The notes beneath the pieces are model-generated. The model worked only from the letters and a program-made list of their open reading frames with translations. It was not told the DNA's origin and did not search any database. Below, piece after piece: positions 13,870 through 22,147 of a DNA stretch of 64,000 bases. The DNA is from an uncultured Aquimarina sp. (GTDB lineage: Bacteria; Bacteroidota; Bacteroidia; Flavobacteriales; Flavobacteriaceae): contig CANMSL010000003.1 of the NCBI GenBank assembly GCA_947500505.1, forward strand, positions 1 through 64,000, given 5' to 3'. Position 1 is the first letter of the stretch; each line of letters begins with the position of its first letter. Position numbers and translations under genes: made by a program.

Positions 13870-14780
13870 AGTTTGTGCAATAAATGTGTGTATATCTCTG
13901 TGGTCTCTAAGTGGCTATGTCCTAAAAACTGTTGTATGATCTCTATATCCATTCCCTGATACAGTAAATGGGTAGCGATACTATGCCGTAAGCTGTGTGG
14001 AGTGATGTTTTTATCGATAAGTTCGTTATTTTCTGTAGTGGCAATCAGCTTTTTTAGATGTTTGGATACGTCTGCTGCTCTCATCCGTCCGCCTTGTTGG
14101 TTGATAAGCAATGCTTCATTGCCGTTTATAGTTGGATACATAGGTCGTATATCATAGACGTAGTCTTCTAATATTCTAAGGTTATACGTATTAATAGGGA
14201 TCAATCGTTCTTTATGGTTCTTTCCTTTTTTGACGTGTAATTGCCGTACATCATAGTTGATATCCTGAGTGTTGACTGCTACTGCTTCTCCGCGACGTAA
14301 TCCACAACTATATAACAATACCAATAGTACCAGGTCTCTATACTTTTGCTTTTGGTATGTCTGGTTCCTGGCTGTTTCAAAGAGTTCTTTGGCTTCTTCT
14401 ATCGTAAGGATATTTAGTTTTTCTACTCTATTGATCTTTTCTGCACGCAGTCCTAATGTGAGTTTTACGGATTGATGTTTTTGCAGGTATTCTTTAAATT
14501 TCTTCAGGGCGGTTTGATGTTTGTTAAGATGGTATTTACCTAATCCGCCACCACGTTCGTTGGGACGTTGTTTTAGATAGTCATAATACTCCTTGATATG
14601 TTCACTATGAACCTGATCGATACGCAGTATGTGATGTTGCTCTAACCAGTAAAAGAACTCTTGTATAAAAATAGGGAAGCTATATACGGTATCCTCTACA
14701 TAGCCCAATACATCCAACCATTCGCTAAAATTGACCAATAAAGCTCTGTAGCTAGGGTTTTCTAACTTCAATTTTTTCAT
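13866..14780 (-). CDS. Int1: canonical tyrosine recombinase (E2), copy 1
   Basis: 304 residues with the full catalytic set: CGLRRGEAV (Arg), KKGKNHKERLIPI (Lys), HSLRHSIATHLL (His, Arg), FLGHSHLETTEIYTH (His, Tyr). The N-terminal core-binding domain holds FSEWLDVLGYVEDTV and EFFYWLEQ, as in E1 and E3. Expected to perform cassette integration and excision together with int2. Confidence 0.92.
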   Translation of the reverse strand: MKKLKLENPSYRALLVNFSEWLDVLGYVEDTVYSFPIFIQEFFYWLEQHHILRIDQVHSEHIKEYYDYLKQRPNERGGGLGKYHLNKHQTALKKFKEYLQKHQSVKLTLGLRAEKINRVEKLNILTIEEAKELFETARNQTYQKQKYRDLVLLVLLYSCGLRRGEAVAVNTQDINYDVRQLHVKKGKNHKERLIPINTYNLRILEDYVYDIRPMYPTINGNEALLINQQGGRMRAADVSKHLKKLIATTENNELIDKNITPHSLRHSIATHLLYQGMDIEIIQQFLGHSHLETTEIYTHLLHKL

Positions 14781-14822
14781 TCGGTATGTGTTTTTTGTGG
14801 TTTTGTAGCGCAGTAGGTGTAA

Positions 14823-16421
14823 TTAACTGCCTTTCTTTTTGTTACCCTCGCGAGTAGAGGACTTGCGAGTTGGTTGCGGATTCGCGATCTTTTCTGCCTG
14901 ATCAGTAAGTTGGATTTGAGCAATACAACTTTTTAAAGCATTTTCAATACTGGCTCTTAACCAATCATACTCTTTCATATCGGTAATCTCAAAACAGTAA
15001 CTTTTGGTTTTCTTCTTTTTGACACGTTTTATATATCCTTCTTCCTGCAACTGTTTGTGGTATCCTCGTAGGGTACTTTCTTTAATATTCAGGTTCTTAC
15101 GGATTTCAGCATTGGTAAATGTGCTTTGTTCATTATCTTTTAGATAGGTTTTTAATCGCTCTAGGTGGTTTCGTGCTGCTCCTGTAATACGATCACTTTT
15201 ACGCAATAAAACTTCTTTGATAATCTCGTTGGCTTCTTCGATATCTTCCAAAGTAGTTTCTACGTACATTTCGCCTGTTTCTTCATCGGTATGTTTTGTT
15301 CTTTGCCATTGTTTATAAAAGGTAATTGCTTCTATAAATTGTAAATAATGTGCATTGGTTCTTCTTGGTTTAAATACGGATGGTGGTAAGCTTAGATGTT
15401 CTGCATAAGGGTTTCTTACTGATACTGTACTTAATGAGCGTTGTACACTTCGTAAAAATCGTGCAGATTCAAATTCTTCTTTGTGATTTCGTTTACCTGC
15501 AGATAGTAAGCGTTGATAATCCATAATCTTTTTATCCTGTTCTTCTGATTCATCGATGTAGAGTAAAAAGCTTCTGTTACTGTTATCTTCATAAACACTT
15601 TCTTGTGTGGTACAGCCTGCAACACTTACAGGACCTTCCACAGTCAGGTGTATGGTTTTCGTTGTTCCTTTACGATCTTTATGCACAACTGTTTTAGTAA
15701 TTCTCTTTTTGGATTGTAGTTCTCGTAATGGGTAGAGTACAGATTCTGCACCATCTAAATCTTCTATGAGTATGAGTTTATTTCTAAGCTCTGTTCTGTT
15801 GAAGTAATAAAAAGCATTGGCCGATAATACTGTAATCTCTATTTTGTCCTCGTCCGGTATAAGTTCAGCAACTTTACTTTGTAAGTGTGTTTTACCAACT
15901 CCGGAACTGCCTAAACTGATACAGTGTAACGGGTTATTTGTCTTTCTTGATGTAAAGATCAGATACATTAACAATCGGTTGGTTTCTTCTCCTATAACAC
16001 CAGATTTACCGATCAGTTCGTTTGTTTTACTAAGTAAGTCTTTAGACTTTAAGAACTTAATCGCTGCTTGTTCTTCTGCAGATGATAACTCTTCAATAGG
16101 GATTTGGTTGGCTTCTTGTTCTCGCTCCAGTTCTTCTAAACGGTGTTGTTCTAATGCTGCGGTAAGTTCTTGGAGGCATTGCCTCGTTATTGAGGTACCG
16201 ATCTCGATACGTTCTGCGATCTTTCTTACAAACTTCTCTACCATATTGTCATTGTACAGATCGATACTGTGACGCAGTACGTTGATACTTTTTGGTTTTT
16301 GTACGCTCATCGTAACTCGCATACGTTCTAAATTATTGAACTTAATTCCTCCCAAGATGTGGATTTCTAAATACGCATTCTCATAGCTGTAGTTGTTTGG
16401 ATTGTGTGTTTGTAAAGACAT
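14823..16421 (-). CDS. AAA-type ATPase with winged helix (E2), copy 1
   Basis: 532 residues with Walker A GSSGVGKTH, Walker B LILIEDLD, the GPVSVAGCTTQ strand and NSNRSFLLYID, then the C-terminal winged helix (TFTNAEIRKNLNIKESTLRG). The middle third is almost identical in all three element families, while the N- and C-terminal parts diverge. First gene of the recombinase operon. Confidence 0.8.
   Translation of the reverse strand: MSLQTHNPNNYSYENAYLEIHILGGIKFNNLERMRVTMSVQKPKSINVLRHSIDLYNDNMVEKFVRKIAERIEIGTSITRQCLQELTAALEQHRLEELEREQEANQIPIEELSSAEEQAAIKFLKSKDLLSKTNELIGKSGVIGEETNRLLMYLIFTSRKTNNPLHCISLGSSGVGKTHLQSKVAELIPDEDKIEITVLSANAFYYFNRTELRNKLILIEDLDGAESVLYPLRELQSKKRITKTVVHKDRKGTTKTIHLTVEGPVSVAGCTTQESVYEDNSNRSFLLYIDESEEQDKKIMDYQRLLSAGKRNHKEEFESARFLRSVQRSLSTVSVRNPYAEHLSLPPSVFKPRRTNAHYLQFIEAITFYKQWQRTKHTDEETGEMYVETTLEDIEEANEIIKEVLLRKSDRITGAARNHLERLKTYLKDNEQSTFTNAEIRKNLNIKESTLRGYHKQLQEEGYIKRVKKKKTKSYCFEITDMKEYDWLRASIENALKSCIAQIQLTDQAEKIANPQPTRKSSTREGNKKKGS
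14844..14889. other. GCGA iteron-like block (E2), copy 1
   Basis: CTCGCGA, TTGCGA, TTGCGG and TCGCGA units with about 11-bp spacing, within the 3' end of the ATPase gene. Aligned with 7004-7050 (E1) and 28697-28742 (E3). Confidence 0.45.
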
Positions 16422-16561
16422 AAAATTATTATTTGATCAATTAAGCAATGAAACAAAATTATTTATATTTGCCTTATTAAGCAAATAAATAACATCATAA
16501 ACTTTGTAAATTGATTAATAAAGCCCTTAAACGTACATTTGTTGCTGTATTAAGCAATAAT
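16422..16561. promoter_or_regulatory. Divergent promoters and three operators (E2), copy 1
   Basis: -7 elements: TATATTTG at 16464-16471 for the regulator, and TAATTTTG on the minus strand (16454-16461) for the ATPase. Three 16-bp sites share an ATTAAGCAA right half: 16433-16448, 16469-16484 (TTGCCTTATTAAGCAA) and 16542-16557 (TTGCTGTATTAAGCAA). The last one ends 4 bp before the regulator ATG. These are probable binding sites of the E2 regulator. Confidence 0.7.
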
Positions 16562-16927
16562 ATGGATATCAGTAAAAACATTAAACGTATCAGAGAGGCT
16601 AAAGGACTCTCTCAAAAAGAAGTGATCACAGCTATTGATATGGGAGCTGCACAATACTCACGTATTGAAAATGGCAAAACAGATCCTTCGGTAAGTACAT
16701 TGATGAAAATTGCCAAAGCATTGGGCGTATCCATGGCAGAACTGTTTACGGATAAAGAAGTGCTACAGGATATCAGCTCTGTAGATACTACATTGATGGA
16801 ACGGGTGTCATTAATAGACAGCTTATCAAAAGAAGAGCAAAAAACTATCTTCTCCATACTGGATGCCTTTATCAGCAAACGTAAACTTAAAAGCACCCTG
16901 AAAAACGTATTACAGGATATCGGGTAA
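16562..16927 (+). CDS. XRE-family regulator (E2), copy 1
   Basis: Best start is ATG 16562 (MDISKNIKRIREAKGLSQ), giving 121 residues. A longer frame from 16511 would run through the operator sites. The HTH is canonical (GLSQKEVITAIDMGAAQYSR, then IENGKTDPSVSTLMKIA), followed by a helical tail. Divergent from the ATPase operon and followed by a hairpin terminator. Confidence 0.88.
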   Translation: MDISKNIKRIREAKGLSQKEVITAIDMGAAQYSRIENGKTDPSVSTLMKIAKALGVSMAELFTDKEVLQDISSVDTTLMERVSLIDSLSKEEQKTIFSILDAFISKRKLKSTLKNVLQDIG

Positions 16928-16931
16928 GAAA

Positions 16932-16953
16932 AAACCATCCCGAAGGATGGTTT
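16932..16953. terminator. Convergent terminator (E2), copy 1
   Basis: AAACCATCC (16932-16940), CGAA loop, GGATGGTTT (16945-16953). It separates the plus-strand regulator from the minus-strand immunity C gene. Confidence 0.85.
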
Positions 16954-16960
16954 AAGCAAA

Positions 16961-17257
16961 TTAGTTTTTTAGTATCTCTAATATTTCTCCTTCTCCTACT
17001 TCGATTGGTGGTTCATTTAAAGAAAAAGTGTTTCCCACTGTAATAAATTTTTCTACGAGATCATTCTGAGTAAAGGATATGAATACTTCTCCTAACGTCC
17101 CCGTCTCAAATTCACTACTATCGATCAATTCAATATGACCTGTAAATACTTCATTATTATTATCTGTAAAACTAAATCCAGGTCTGTATCCATCTTTAAT
17201 AGAAGATCCTCTTCCTTTGTGTTTGTATAAATAAATTTTTGCTCTAATTTTTATCAT
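16961..17257 (-). CDS. Immunity C, EF-Tu-like beta-barrel protein, copy 1
   Basis: 98 residues resembling a single translation-factor beta barrel, like domain III of EF-Tu: IRAKIYLYKHKGRGSSIKDG, then GYRPGFSFTDNN (compare GYRPQF in EF-Tu), a GHIEL strand, and a C-terminal PIEVGEGEILEI. It starts 8 bp after tip C. Stand-alone barrels of this type can occur beside toxins. A neutralising role toward tip C is inferred from position. Confidence 0.7.
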   Translation of the reverse strand: MIKIRAKIYLYKHKGRGSSIKDGYRPGFSFTDNNNEVFTGHIELIDSSEFETGTLGEVFISFTQNDLVEKFITVGNTFSLNEPPIEVGEGEILEILKN

Positions 17258-17265
17258 AATTCTTT

Positions 17266-18378
17266 CTAATATTGAGGAATAGCACTACTTTTCAAAGGTA
17301 TAATATCTTTAATATTTTTGAGTTGATTTGCAGGTATGGATACTGCAGGCATTTGATCAGCTGTAAACTTAGTAGCAGTTTTCATAACTTTATTTGACAC
17401 TTTTACTTCAATAACAGTATTTGGTTCGCCATCCCAAGGGAAATTATTCTTACCAAATTGAGCAGCATCTTCTGCCGTTGTAGCAAATAGTTTACCTGTT
17501 TGATAATTACTGCCATCAGGGTTTACTTGTACTCCATTCTCACCAATATCAGCTAATTCAGCATCAGAAACAGCTCTGTAAAGCTTCGTTTTACTGGTAG
17601 CCTTTGCTACAGCAGAAACTGCTTTTGCCGTTGCTGCTCCAACTCCTTCTCCTGCTACAGTCATTGCTTGATTCGCTAAGCGTTCCCCTTGTTGATTCCC
17701 TACTGAAGATATAGGGTCCTCAGAGGTCGCTGCAGTCATACCATCATCAATAATAGCTGCTACCGGATTAACCTGAGTAACTACATCTTTTGTGTCTTTA
17801 AGCAACCTTACTGGATTTGTAACCCTATCTAAATGATCAGATGCCATCGCTTTAACTGTCCCAATAGGATCATTCGCAGCTTGTTTAATAGCACTTCCTG
17901 CAGTACTTAACGTGTTCTTAAATCCATTCCAAATACCTCCATAATATTTCTTAAGAGCTTTTACACAAGTTTCACAATTTCCGTCAGGATCCATAAATAA
18001 TATAGGATTATTTAAGCTATACTTATATGGTGTCCATCCATAGAATTTTTCGGACATTGGATCGAGATTCATCCATCGACCAATAGAAGCGTCGTAATTT
18101 CTCGCCCCAAAATCTAGCCATTCTAAACCAAGTTCGTCGTTTTCTTCTTTACCAACAAAACCGTAGTTATGCTTTCTTCCAACTATAAAGTTGTTATACC
18201 CTTTATGAGTTAATCCAAAAGGATAATAGTTTTTCTCTTCCCGGATCTCCATAGCATAATCCCCATCGCCATCAACATCGATGTTATTTCTAAGAACGTC
18301 CACAACGCCATCATTGTCGCGGTCTGCGTAGGAGAGTCGTATGTTCCCTAAATGATCTTTATATTGGTATACATAGTC
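17266..18378 (-). CDS. Orphan RHS tip C, ADP-ribosyltransferase-like toxin, copy 1
   Basis: RHS core sequence from 18378 (DYVYQYKDHLGN), through NYYPFGL and [20 protein letters not shown] to FMDPDGN, then about 230 variable residues. The last 95 residues (KLYRAVSDAELADIGENG, YQTGKLFATTAEDAAQFG, VIEVKVSNKVMK) have the Arg-strand, Gly-Lys-x-Phe and Glu-strand pattern of ART-fold polymorphic toxins; this is recognition by eye. There is no start upstream of the core. The first internal ATG is at 18303. Followed by the EF-Tu-like immunity gene. Confidence 0.75.
   Translation of the reverse strand, partial: DYVYQYKDHLGNIRLSYADRDNDGVVDVLRNNIDVDGDGDYAMEIREEKNYYPFGLTHKGYNNFIVGRKHNYGFVGKEENDELGLEWLDFGARNYDASIGRWMNLDPMSEKFYGWTPYKYSLNNPILFMDPDGNCETCVKALKKYYGGIWNGFKNTLSTAGSAIKQAANDPIGTVKAMASDHLDRVTNPVRLLKDTKDVVTQVNPVAAIIDDGMTAATSEDPISSVGNQQGERLANQAMTVAGEGVGAATAKAVSAVAKATSKTKLYRAVSDAELADIGENGVQVNPDGSNYQTGKLFATTAEDAAQFGKNNFPWDGEPNTVIEVKVSNKVMKTATKFTADQMPAVSIPANQLKNIKDIIPLKSSAIPQY
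18346..18357. other. Crossover site: E2 copy 2 / tip C copy 1
   Basis: Boundary of the two 7325-bp copies at 18351/18352, inside CCCTAAATGATC (complement of the Asp-His-Leu-Gly codons). Confidence 0.7.
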
Positions 18379-19645
18379 TAAAGGGTTTATGCAAAAAATT
18401 TAACCGGACACCCATTTTTTCACCGGTACCACTGCTAAAAAGCAAAAAATAAGAACGTTCTTCCTTCCATCATCTTACTACTTAGCTAAAATAATAATTT
18501 CACTAAAGCCAGCCGCATCACCAAAGCTGTATTTACATAATTGGTAGTTATCGTAACATTCATTCACTTTCTGTACGATAACGCAATTATGTAAAACATC
18601 CGCGCACAGACTGCTATACTTGAAGCAATATTCTAATATTATACTTGGGTAATACTGTCGTAGAACGCTTCTGGAGCATTGTGGGATCATTCAGTCGCCA
18701 TTAAGGCTAGTATTTTAATAAAAAGTGGAAGTTCAGCCACCTGAAGCCAACGCATTCCACTTTTTACTAAAATATCTATAACACTACTTGGTTTCGTAAT
18801 TGTTAAAATTATTATCGCTATGATTAAGCCATATTGCCACCACTTCCATTTGGGGAACTTTACTTTTATTTCTTTAATGTAGATCATTACAAAATAGTTT
18901 TTTTATATAGTATATATCAGAATAAAGCCATGCATGCTTCATAAGGTTTTATCTAACCGATATTACAAGCCCTTTAGTACAATAAAAAGTACACTTGAAG
19001 TTCAACTTTATTATCAGTAAAATGCATTGATATTTAATCTGTTACAATATTAATAAGAAGTAAAAACGTATATATGGACAACAAGGTTAATATGCTTATG
19101 TTCAATATAATCAACAGTATTTTGTATAACCATTTCGCCCATTAAGCCCAGTATTTACATTATTTTTTAGCATTTATGAGGACATAATTTTGATATTTTT
19201 TTTAAACATCTGTATATCAGATAATTGATCGGTATAAAGTTGAACATTTAGATTAAAGCGGAAGGGCGCAACGGCAGGCGCGGCCGATCTTCCGCTTTAA
19301 TCTAAATGCTAGCCATACGGCGATTGAGTTGCCTGCGTGGCGAACGCATAACAAGCGTAGCCTAGCGGAGTGGAGCGAATGACGCACAGAGGAAGTCCCG
19401 TTAGGACGACTGTGCGCCAGATGATTTTTTGTGACCTTAGTTCAACAATAATAGCTTTCACAAAAAATCATATAATGAGCGACTTAGCGGCGTAGCTCAT
19501 GAAGTGGCGGTGGATCGCGACGAAGGAGCGATACAGAGTAGCCACGGGTGAACGGAGCAGAAGCGTTGGCAGCGAAGATCCCGATAAACTTATCGGGACA
19601 AGCATAGCGTAGCGCGGAGAGAACACCTTATTTCCGCCCTAATAT
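18366..19645. other. E2 hairpin-rich non-coding region, copy 2
   Basis: Same stems as copy 1 shifted by 7325: palindrome 18451-18462, hairpin a 18532-18595, b 18711-18774, c 19245-19308, d 19383-19416, e 19421-19471. No gene other than the small membrane ORF. Confidence 0.7.
18687..18887 (-). CDS. Small membrane protein of E2 (66 aa), copy 2
   Basis: Identical to the protein at 11362-11562: PKWKWWQ motif then one hydrophobic helix. Function unknown. Confidence 0.5.
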   Translation of the reverse strand: MIYIKEIKVKFPKWKWWQYGLIIAIIILTITKPSSVIDILVKSGMRWLQVAELPLFIKILALMATE

Positions 19646-19647
19646 AA

Positions 19648-19680
19648 AAAGACCTCTTGAGCCGTAATCAAGAGGTCTTT
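19648..19680. terminator. Terminator of E2 toxin-antitoxin operon, copy 2
   Basis: Same perfect 13-bp stem as at 12323-12355. Confidence 0.85.
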
Positions 19681-19715
19681 CTAGCGAGCTGCGACCGTAG
19701 GAAGCAGCGAAGCTG

Positions 19716-20009
19716 TTATCTTATGGGTTTTTGTTTTGATGCTTTAAAGTAAATCAACTCGATTACTTTTTTACGAGGTTTCAACCGATAGATGATATAG
19801 TTGTGTTTGCTTATTACAGCCTTTCGAAGATGTTTGTGTTTTCCTGTAGTCGGATATATCAAAGGTGTTCTTTCTACCTGTGCTTTAAAATCTTCAATAT
19901 TTTGTTCTAAGATTAGTATTTCTTTTGATGTCCAATGGGTTTCAAGATATTCCAAAACTTCATCTAATCCTTCTAAAGCTTTGGGAGTCCAAACAATTTT
20001 TAATGCCAT
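19716..20009 (-). CDS. ParE/RelE-family toxin, copy 2
   Basis: Identical to 12391-12684. With two identical addiction modules, loss of one cassette copy would be tolerated and loss of both penalised. Confidence 0.85.
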   Translation of the reverse strand: MALKIVWTPKALEGLDEVLEYLETHWTSKEILILEQNIEDFKAQVERTPLIYPTTGKHKHLRKAVISKHNYIIYRLKPRKKVIELIYFKASKQKPIR

Positions 20010-20248
20010 TTCTTAAAGCGCTTCATTGCTTCTTGATCTTCGATGTATTCTCCTTTATCTGCCTGAGCAATTCCGGTTTCTATATCTTTTTGTTCTTTTT
20101 CACTTAGATCATACCACCAATCTGTCTGTTCTTCTTCAAAGACCTTTTTTAGCTTTGCAAGTAACGATTCTTTTTGGGTTTGGAGCAATAAATGCATCAA
20201 CTCTAATTTCGTGCTCTCAATATTCATTACATTCATTTTTACATTCAT
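20000..20248 (-). CDS. Antitoxin partner of ParE/RelE toxin, copy 2
   Basis: Identical to 12675-12923, with the same TAnnTTTG promoter just upstream (20251-20258). Confidence 0.75.
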   Translation of the reverse strand: MNVKMNVMNIESTKLELMHLLLQTQKESLLAKLKKVFEEEQTDWWYDLSEKEQKDIETGIAQADKGEYIEDQEAMKRFKKWH

Positions 20249-20306
20249 AACAAAGATAGTTTATATATTAATATTATTAGTTTTTTGACTAGTGTTCCAC
20301 ATATTT

Positions 20307-21194
20307 TTAGGATAACGGATGGAACTTATCGATGGCTTCTTTCAGGTTTTCCAAGCTGTCTTGTTTGTATTTTTCTGTAGATCCTATGTATTTATGACCA
20401 CACATTTGTTGTACTTCCCTTATGTTATGACGTTTCATCCAGTTACAGATAACCGATGTCCTTACATGACTGGCATTGACTACTTTGGCATTATATGTTT
20501 TTAGTAGTTTGGTAATCTTGAACAGTATCGTGTTAAAGTTTGCTTTGATAGGGAACAATTGATCATCGTTGGTAGATGTACGCTTCTGGATCATTGACCG
20601 TACTTCGTTGATGTATTCTAATAATTCAATAACTTGCCACGGTTTAAGTTCTAATGTCCTGCTTTTATTGTCTCCTGTACTGGGTACATAGATCTTTCCT
20701 TTATACGGTTGTACATGTTCTAGTTTTAATGCTGCTAAGGTAGTTTTATCAAGTGCCTGATATACGATCAATCCTGTAATTACTTTGTTCCTTTTTGCGC
20801 AAGCTTTATGGTATACATCATTATTTACGTTCTCGGTTTCAAAACTATAGTACAAGTCTTCCAGCTCTTCTTCTGATAAAATGTTACTTAATATCTTACG
20901 TTTCTCTCCTCGTACCTTTACATCTTCTAATGGGTTGTCTGTTCGTATATGTTGCTCGATCAGATAATCAAAGTATATTTTGATACGGTGTAACTGGTTA
21001 TTGATGGTGATAGGTTGATGCTTTTTGCTTTTTAAGTACTTAATGTATCGCAGTATGGCTTTGTATTCTATGGTCTGCGGATGATATCGTTGTCGTTTGC
21101 ACCATTTCTTATACTTCTCCAACCGGTATTGGATATCGTTTATGGTACTTTGTTGTAAGCCTCTTTGGATCAGGTATTCTGTAAAGGTATTCAT
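20307..21194 (-). CDS. Int2: non-canonical tyrosine recombinase (E2), copy 2
   Basis: Identical to 12982-13869, including the Asp in place of the first catalytic Arg and the 4-bp overlap with int1. Confidence 0.85.
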   Translation of the reverse strand: MNTFTEYLIQRGLQQSTINDIQYRLEKYKKWCKRQRYHPQTIEYKAILRYIKYLKSKKHQPITINNQLHRIKIYFDYLIEQHIRTDNPLEDVKVRGEKRKILSNILSEEELEDLYYSFETENVNNDVYHKACAKRNKVITGLIVYQALDKTTLAALKLEHVQPYKGKIYVPSTGDNKSRTLELKPWQVIELLEYINEVRSMIQKRTSTNDDQLFPIKANFNTILFKITKLLKTYNAKVVNASHVRTSVICNWMKRHNIREVQQMCGHKYIGSTEKYKQDSLENLKEAIDKFHPLS

Positions 21195-22105
21195 AGTTTG
21201 TGCAATAAATGTGTGTATATCTCTGTGGTCTCTAAGTGGCTATGTCCTAAAAACTGTTGTATGATCTCTATATCCATTCCCTGATACAGTAAATGGGTAG
21301 CGATACTATGCCGTAAGCTGTGTGGAGTGATGTTTTTATCGATAAGTTCGTTATTTTCTGTAGTGGCAATCAGCTTTTTTAGATGTTTGGATACGTCTGC
21401 TGCTCTCATCCGTCCGCCTTGTTGGTTGATAAGCAATGCTTCATTGCCGTTTATAGTTGGATACATAGGTCGTATATCATAGACGTAGTCTTCTAATATT
21501 CTAAGGTTATACGTATTAATAGGGATCAATCGTTCTTTATGGTTCTTTCCTTTTTTGACGTGTAATTGCCGTACATCATAGTTGATATCCTGAGTGTTGA
21601 CTGCTACTGCTTCTCCGCGACGTAATCCACAACTATATAACAATACCAATAGTACCAGGTCTCTATACTTTTGCTTTTGGTATGTCTGGTTCCTGGCTGT
21701 TTCAAAGAGTTCTTTGGCTTCTTCTATCGTAAGGATATTTAGTTTTTCTACTCTATTGATCTTTTCTGCACGCAGTCCTAATGTGAGTTTTACGGATTGA
21801 TGTTTTTGCAGGTATTCTTTAAATTTCTTCAGGGCGGTTTGATGTTTGTTAAGATGGTATTTACCTAATCCGCCACCACGTTCGTTGGGACGTTGTTTTA
21901 GATAGTCATAATACTCCTTGATATGTTCACTATGAACCTGATCGATACGCAGTATGTGATGTTGCTCTAACCAGTAAAAGAACTCTTGTATAAAAATAGG
22001 GAAGCTATATACGGTATCCTCTACATAGCCCAATACATCCAACCATTCGCTAAAATTGACCAATAAAGCTCTGTAGCTAGGGTTTTCTAACTTCAATTTT
22101 TTCAT
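21191..22105 (-). CDS. Int1: canonical tyrosine recombinase (E2), copy 2
   Basis: Identical to 13866-14780, complete catalytic residues. Confidence 0.92.
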   Translation of the reverse strand: MKKLKLENPSYRALLVNFSEWLDVLGYVEDTVYSFPIFIQEFFYWLEQHHILRIDQVHSEHIKEYYDYLKQRPNERGGGLGKYHLNKHQTALKKFKEYLQKHQSVKLTLGLRAEKINRVEKLNILTIEEAKELFETARNQTYQKQKYRDLVLLVLLYSCGLRRGEAVAVNTQDINYDVRQLHVKKGKNHKERLIPINTYNLRILEDYVYDIRPMYPTINGNEALLINQQGGRMRAADVSKHLKKLIATTENNELIDKNITPHSLRHSIATHLLYQGMDIEIIQQFLGHSHLETTEIYTHLLHKL

Positions 22106-22147
22106 TCGGTATGTGTTTTTTGTGGTTTTGTAGCGCAGTAGGTGTAA

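Larger units (their letters stand above)
11027..16927. mobile_element. Recombinase element E2, copy 1
   Basis: Same layout as E1: terminus, hairpins, toxin-antitoxin pair, int2, int1, ATPase, divergent promoters, regulator. Its proteins are clearly related to those of E1 but diverged, so it is a separate lineage. The toxin-antitoxin pair is a different family from that of E1. Confidence 0.7.
11027..18351. repeat. Tandem repeat I, copy 1 (7325 bp): cassette C
   Basis: Every gene and every spot-checked base recurs exactly 7325 bp downstream. The copies abut with no spacer: this one ends at 18351 and the next begins at 18352. Each unit holds, right to left, RHS tip C, immunity C, regulator, ATPase, int1, int2, ParE/RelE pair and the hairpin region. 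No differences were found, which implies very recent duplication, active homogenisation or an assembly artefact. Confidence 0.9.

Noticed and set aside
15817..16272. 151-codon plus-strand frame antisense to the E2 ATPase (copy at 23142-23597; similar at 29676-29942)
   Set aside because: Ser-rich shadow of a strongly conserved ATPase gene; no promoter or start signal; composition follows the complementary codons.
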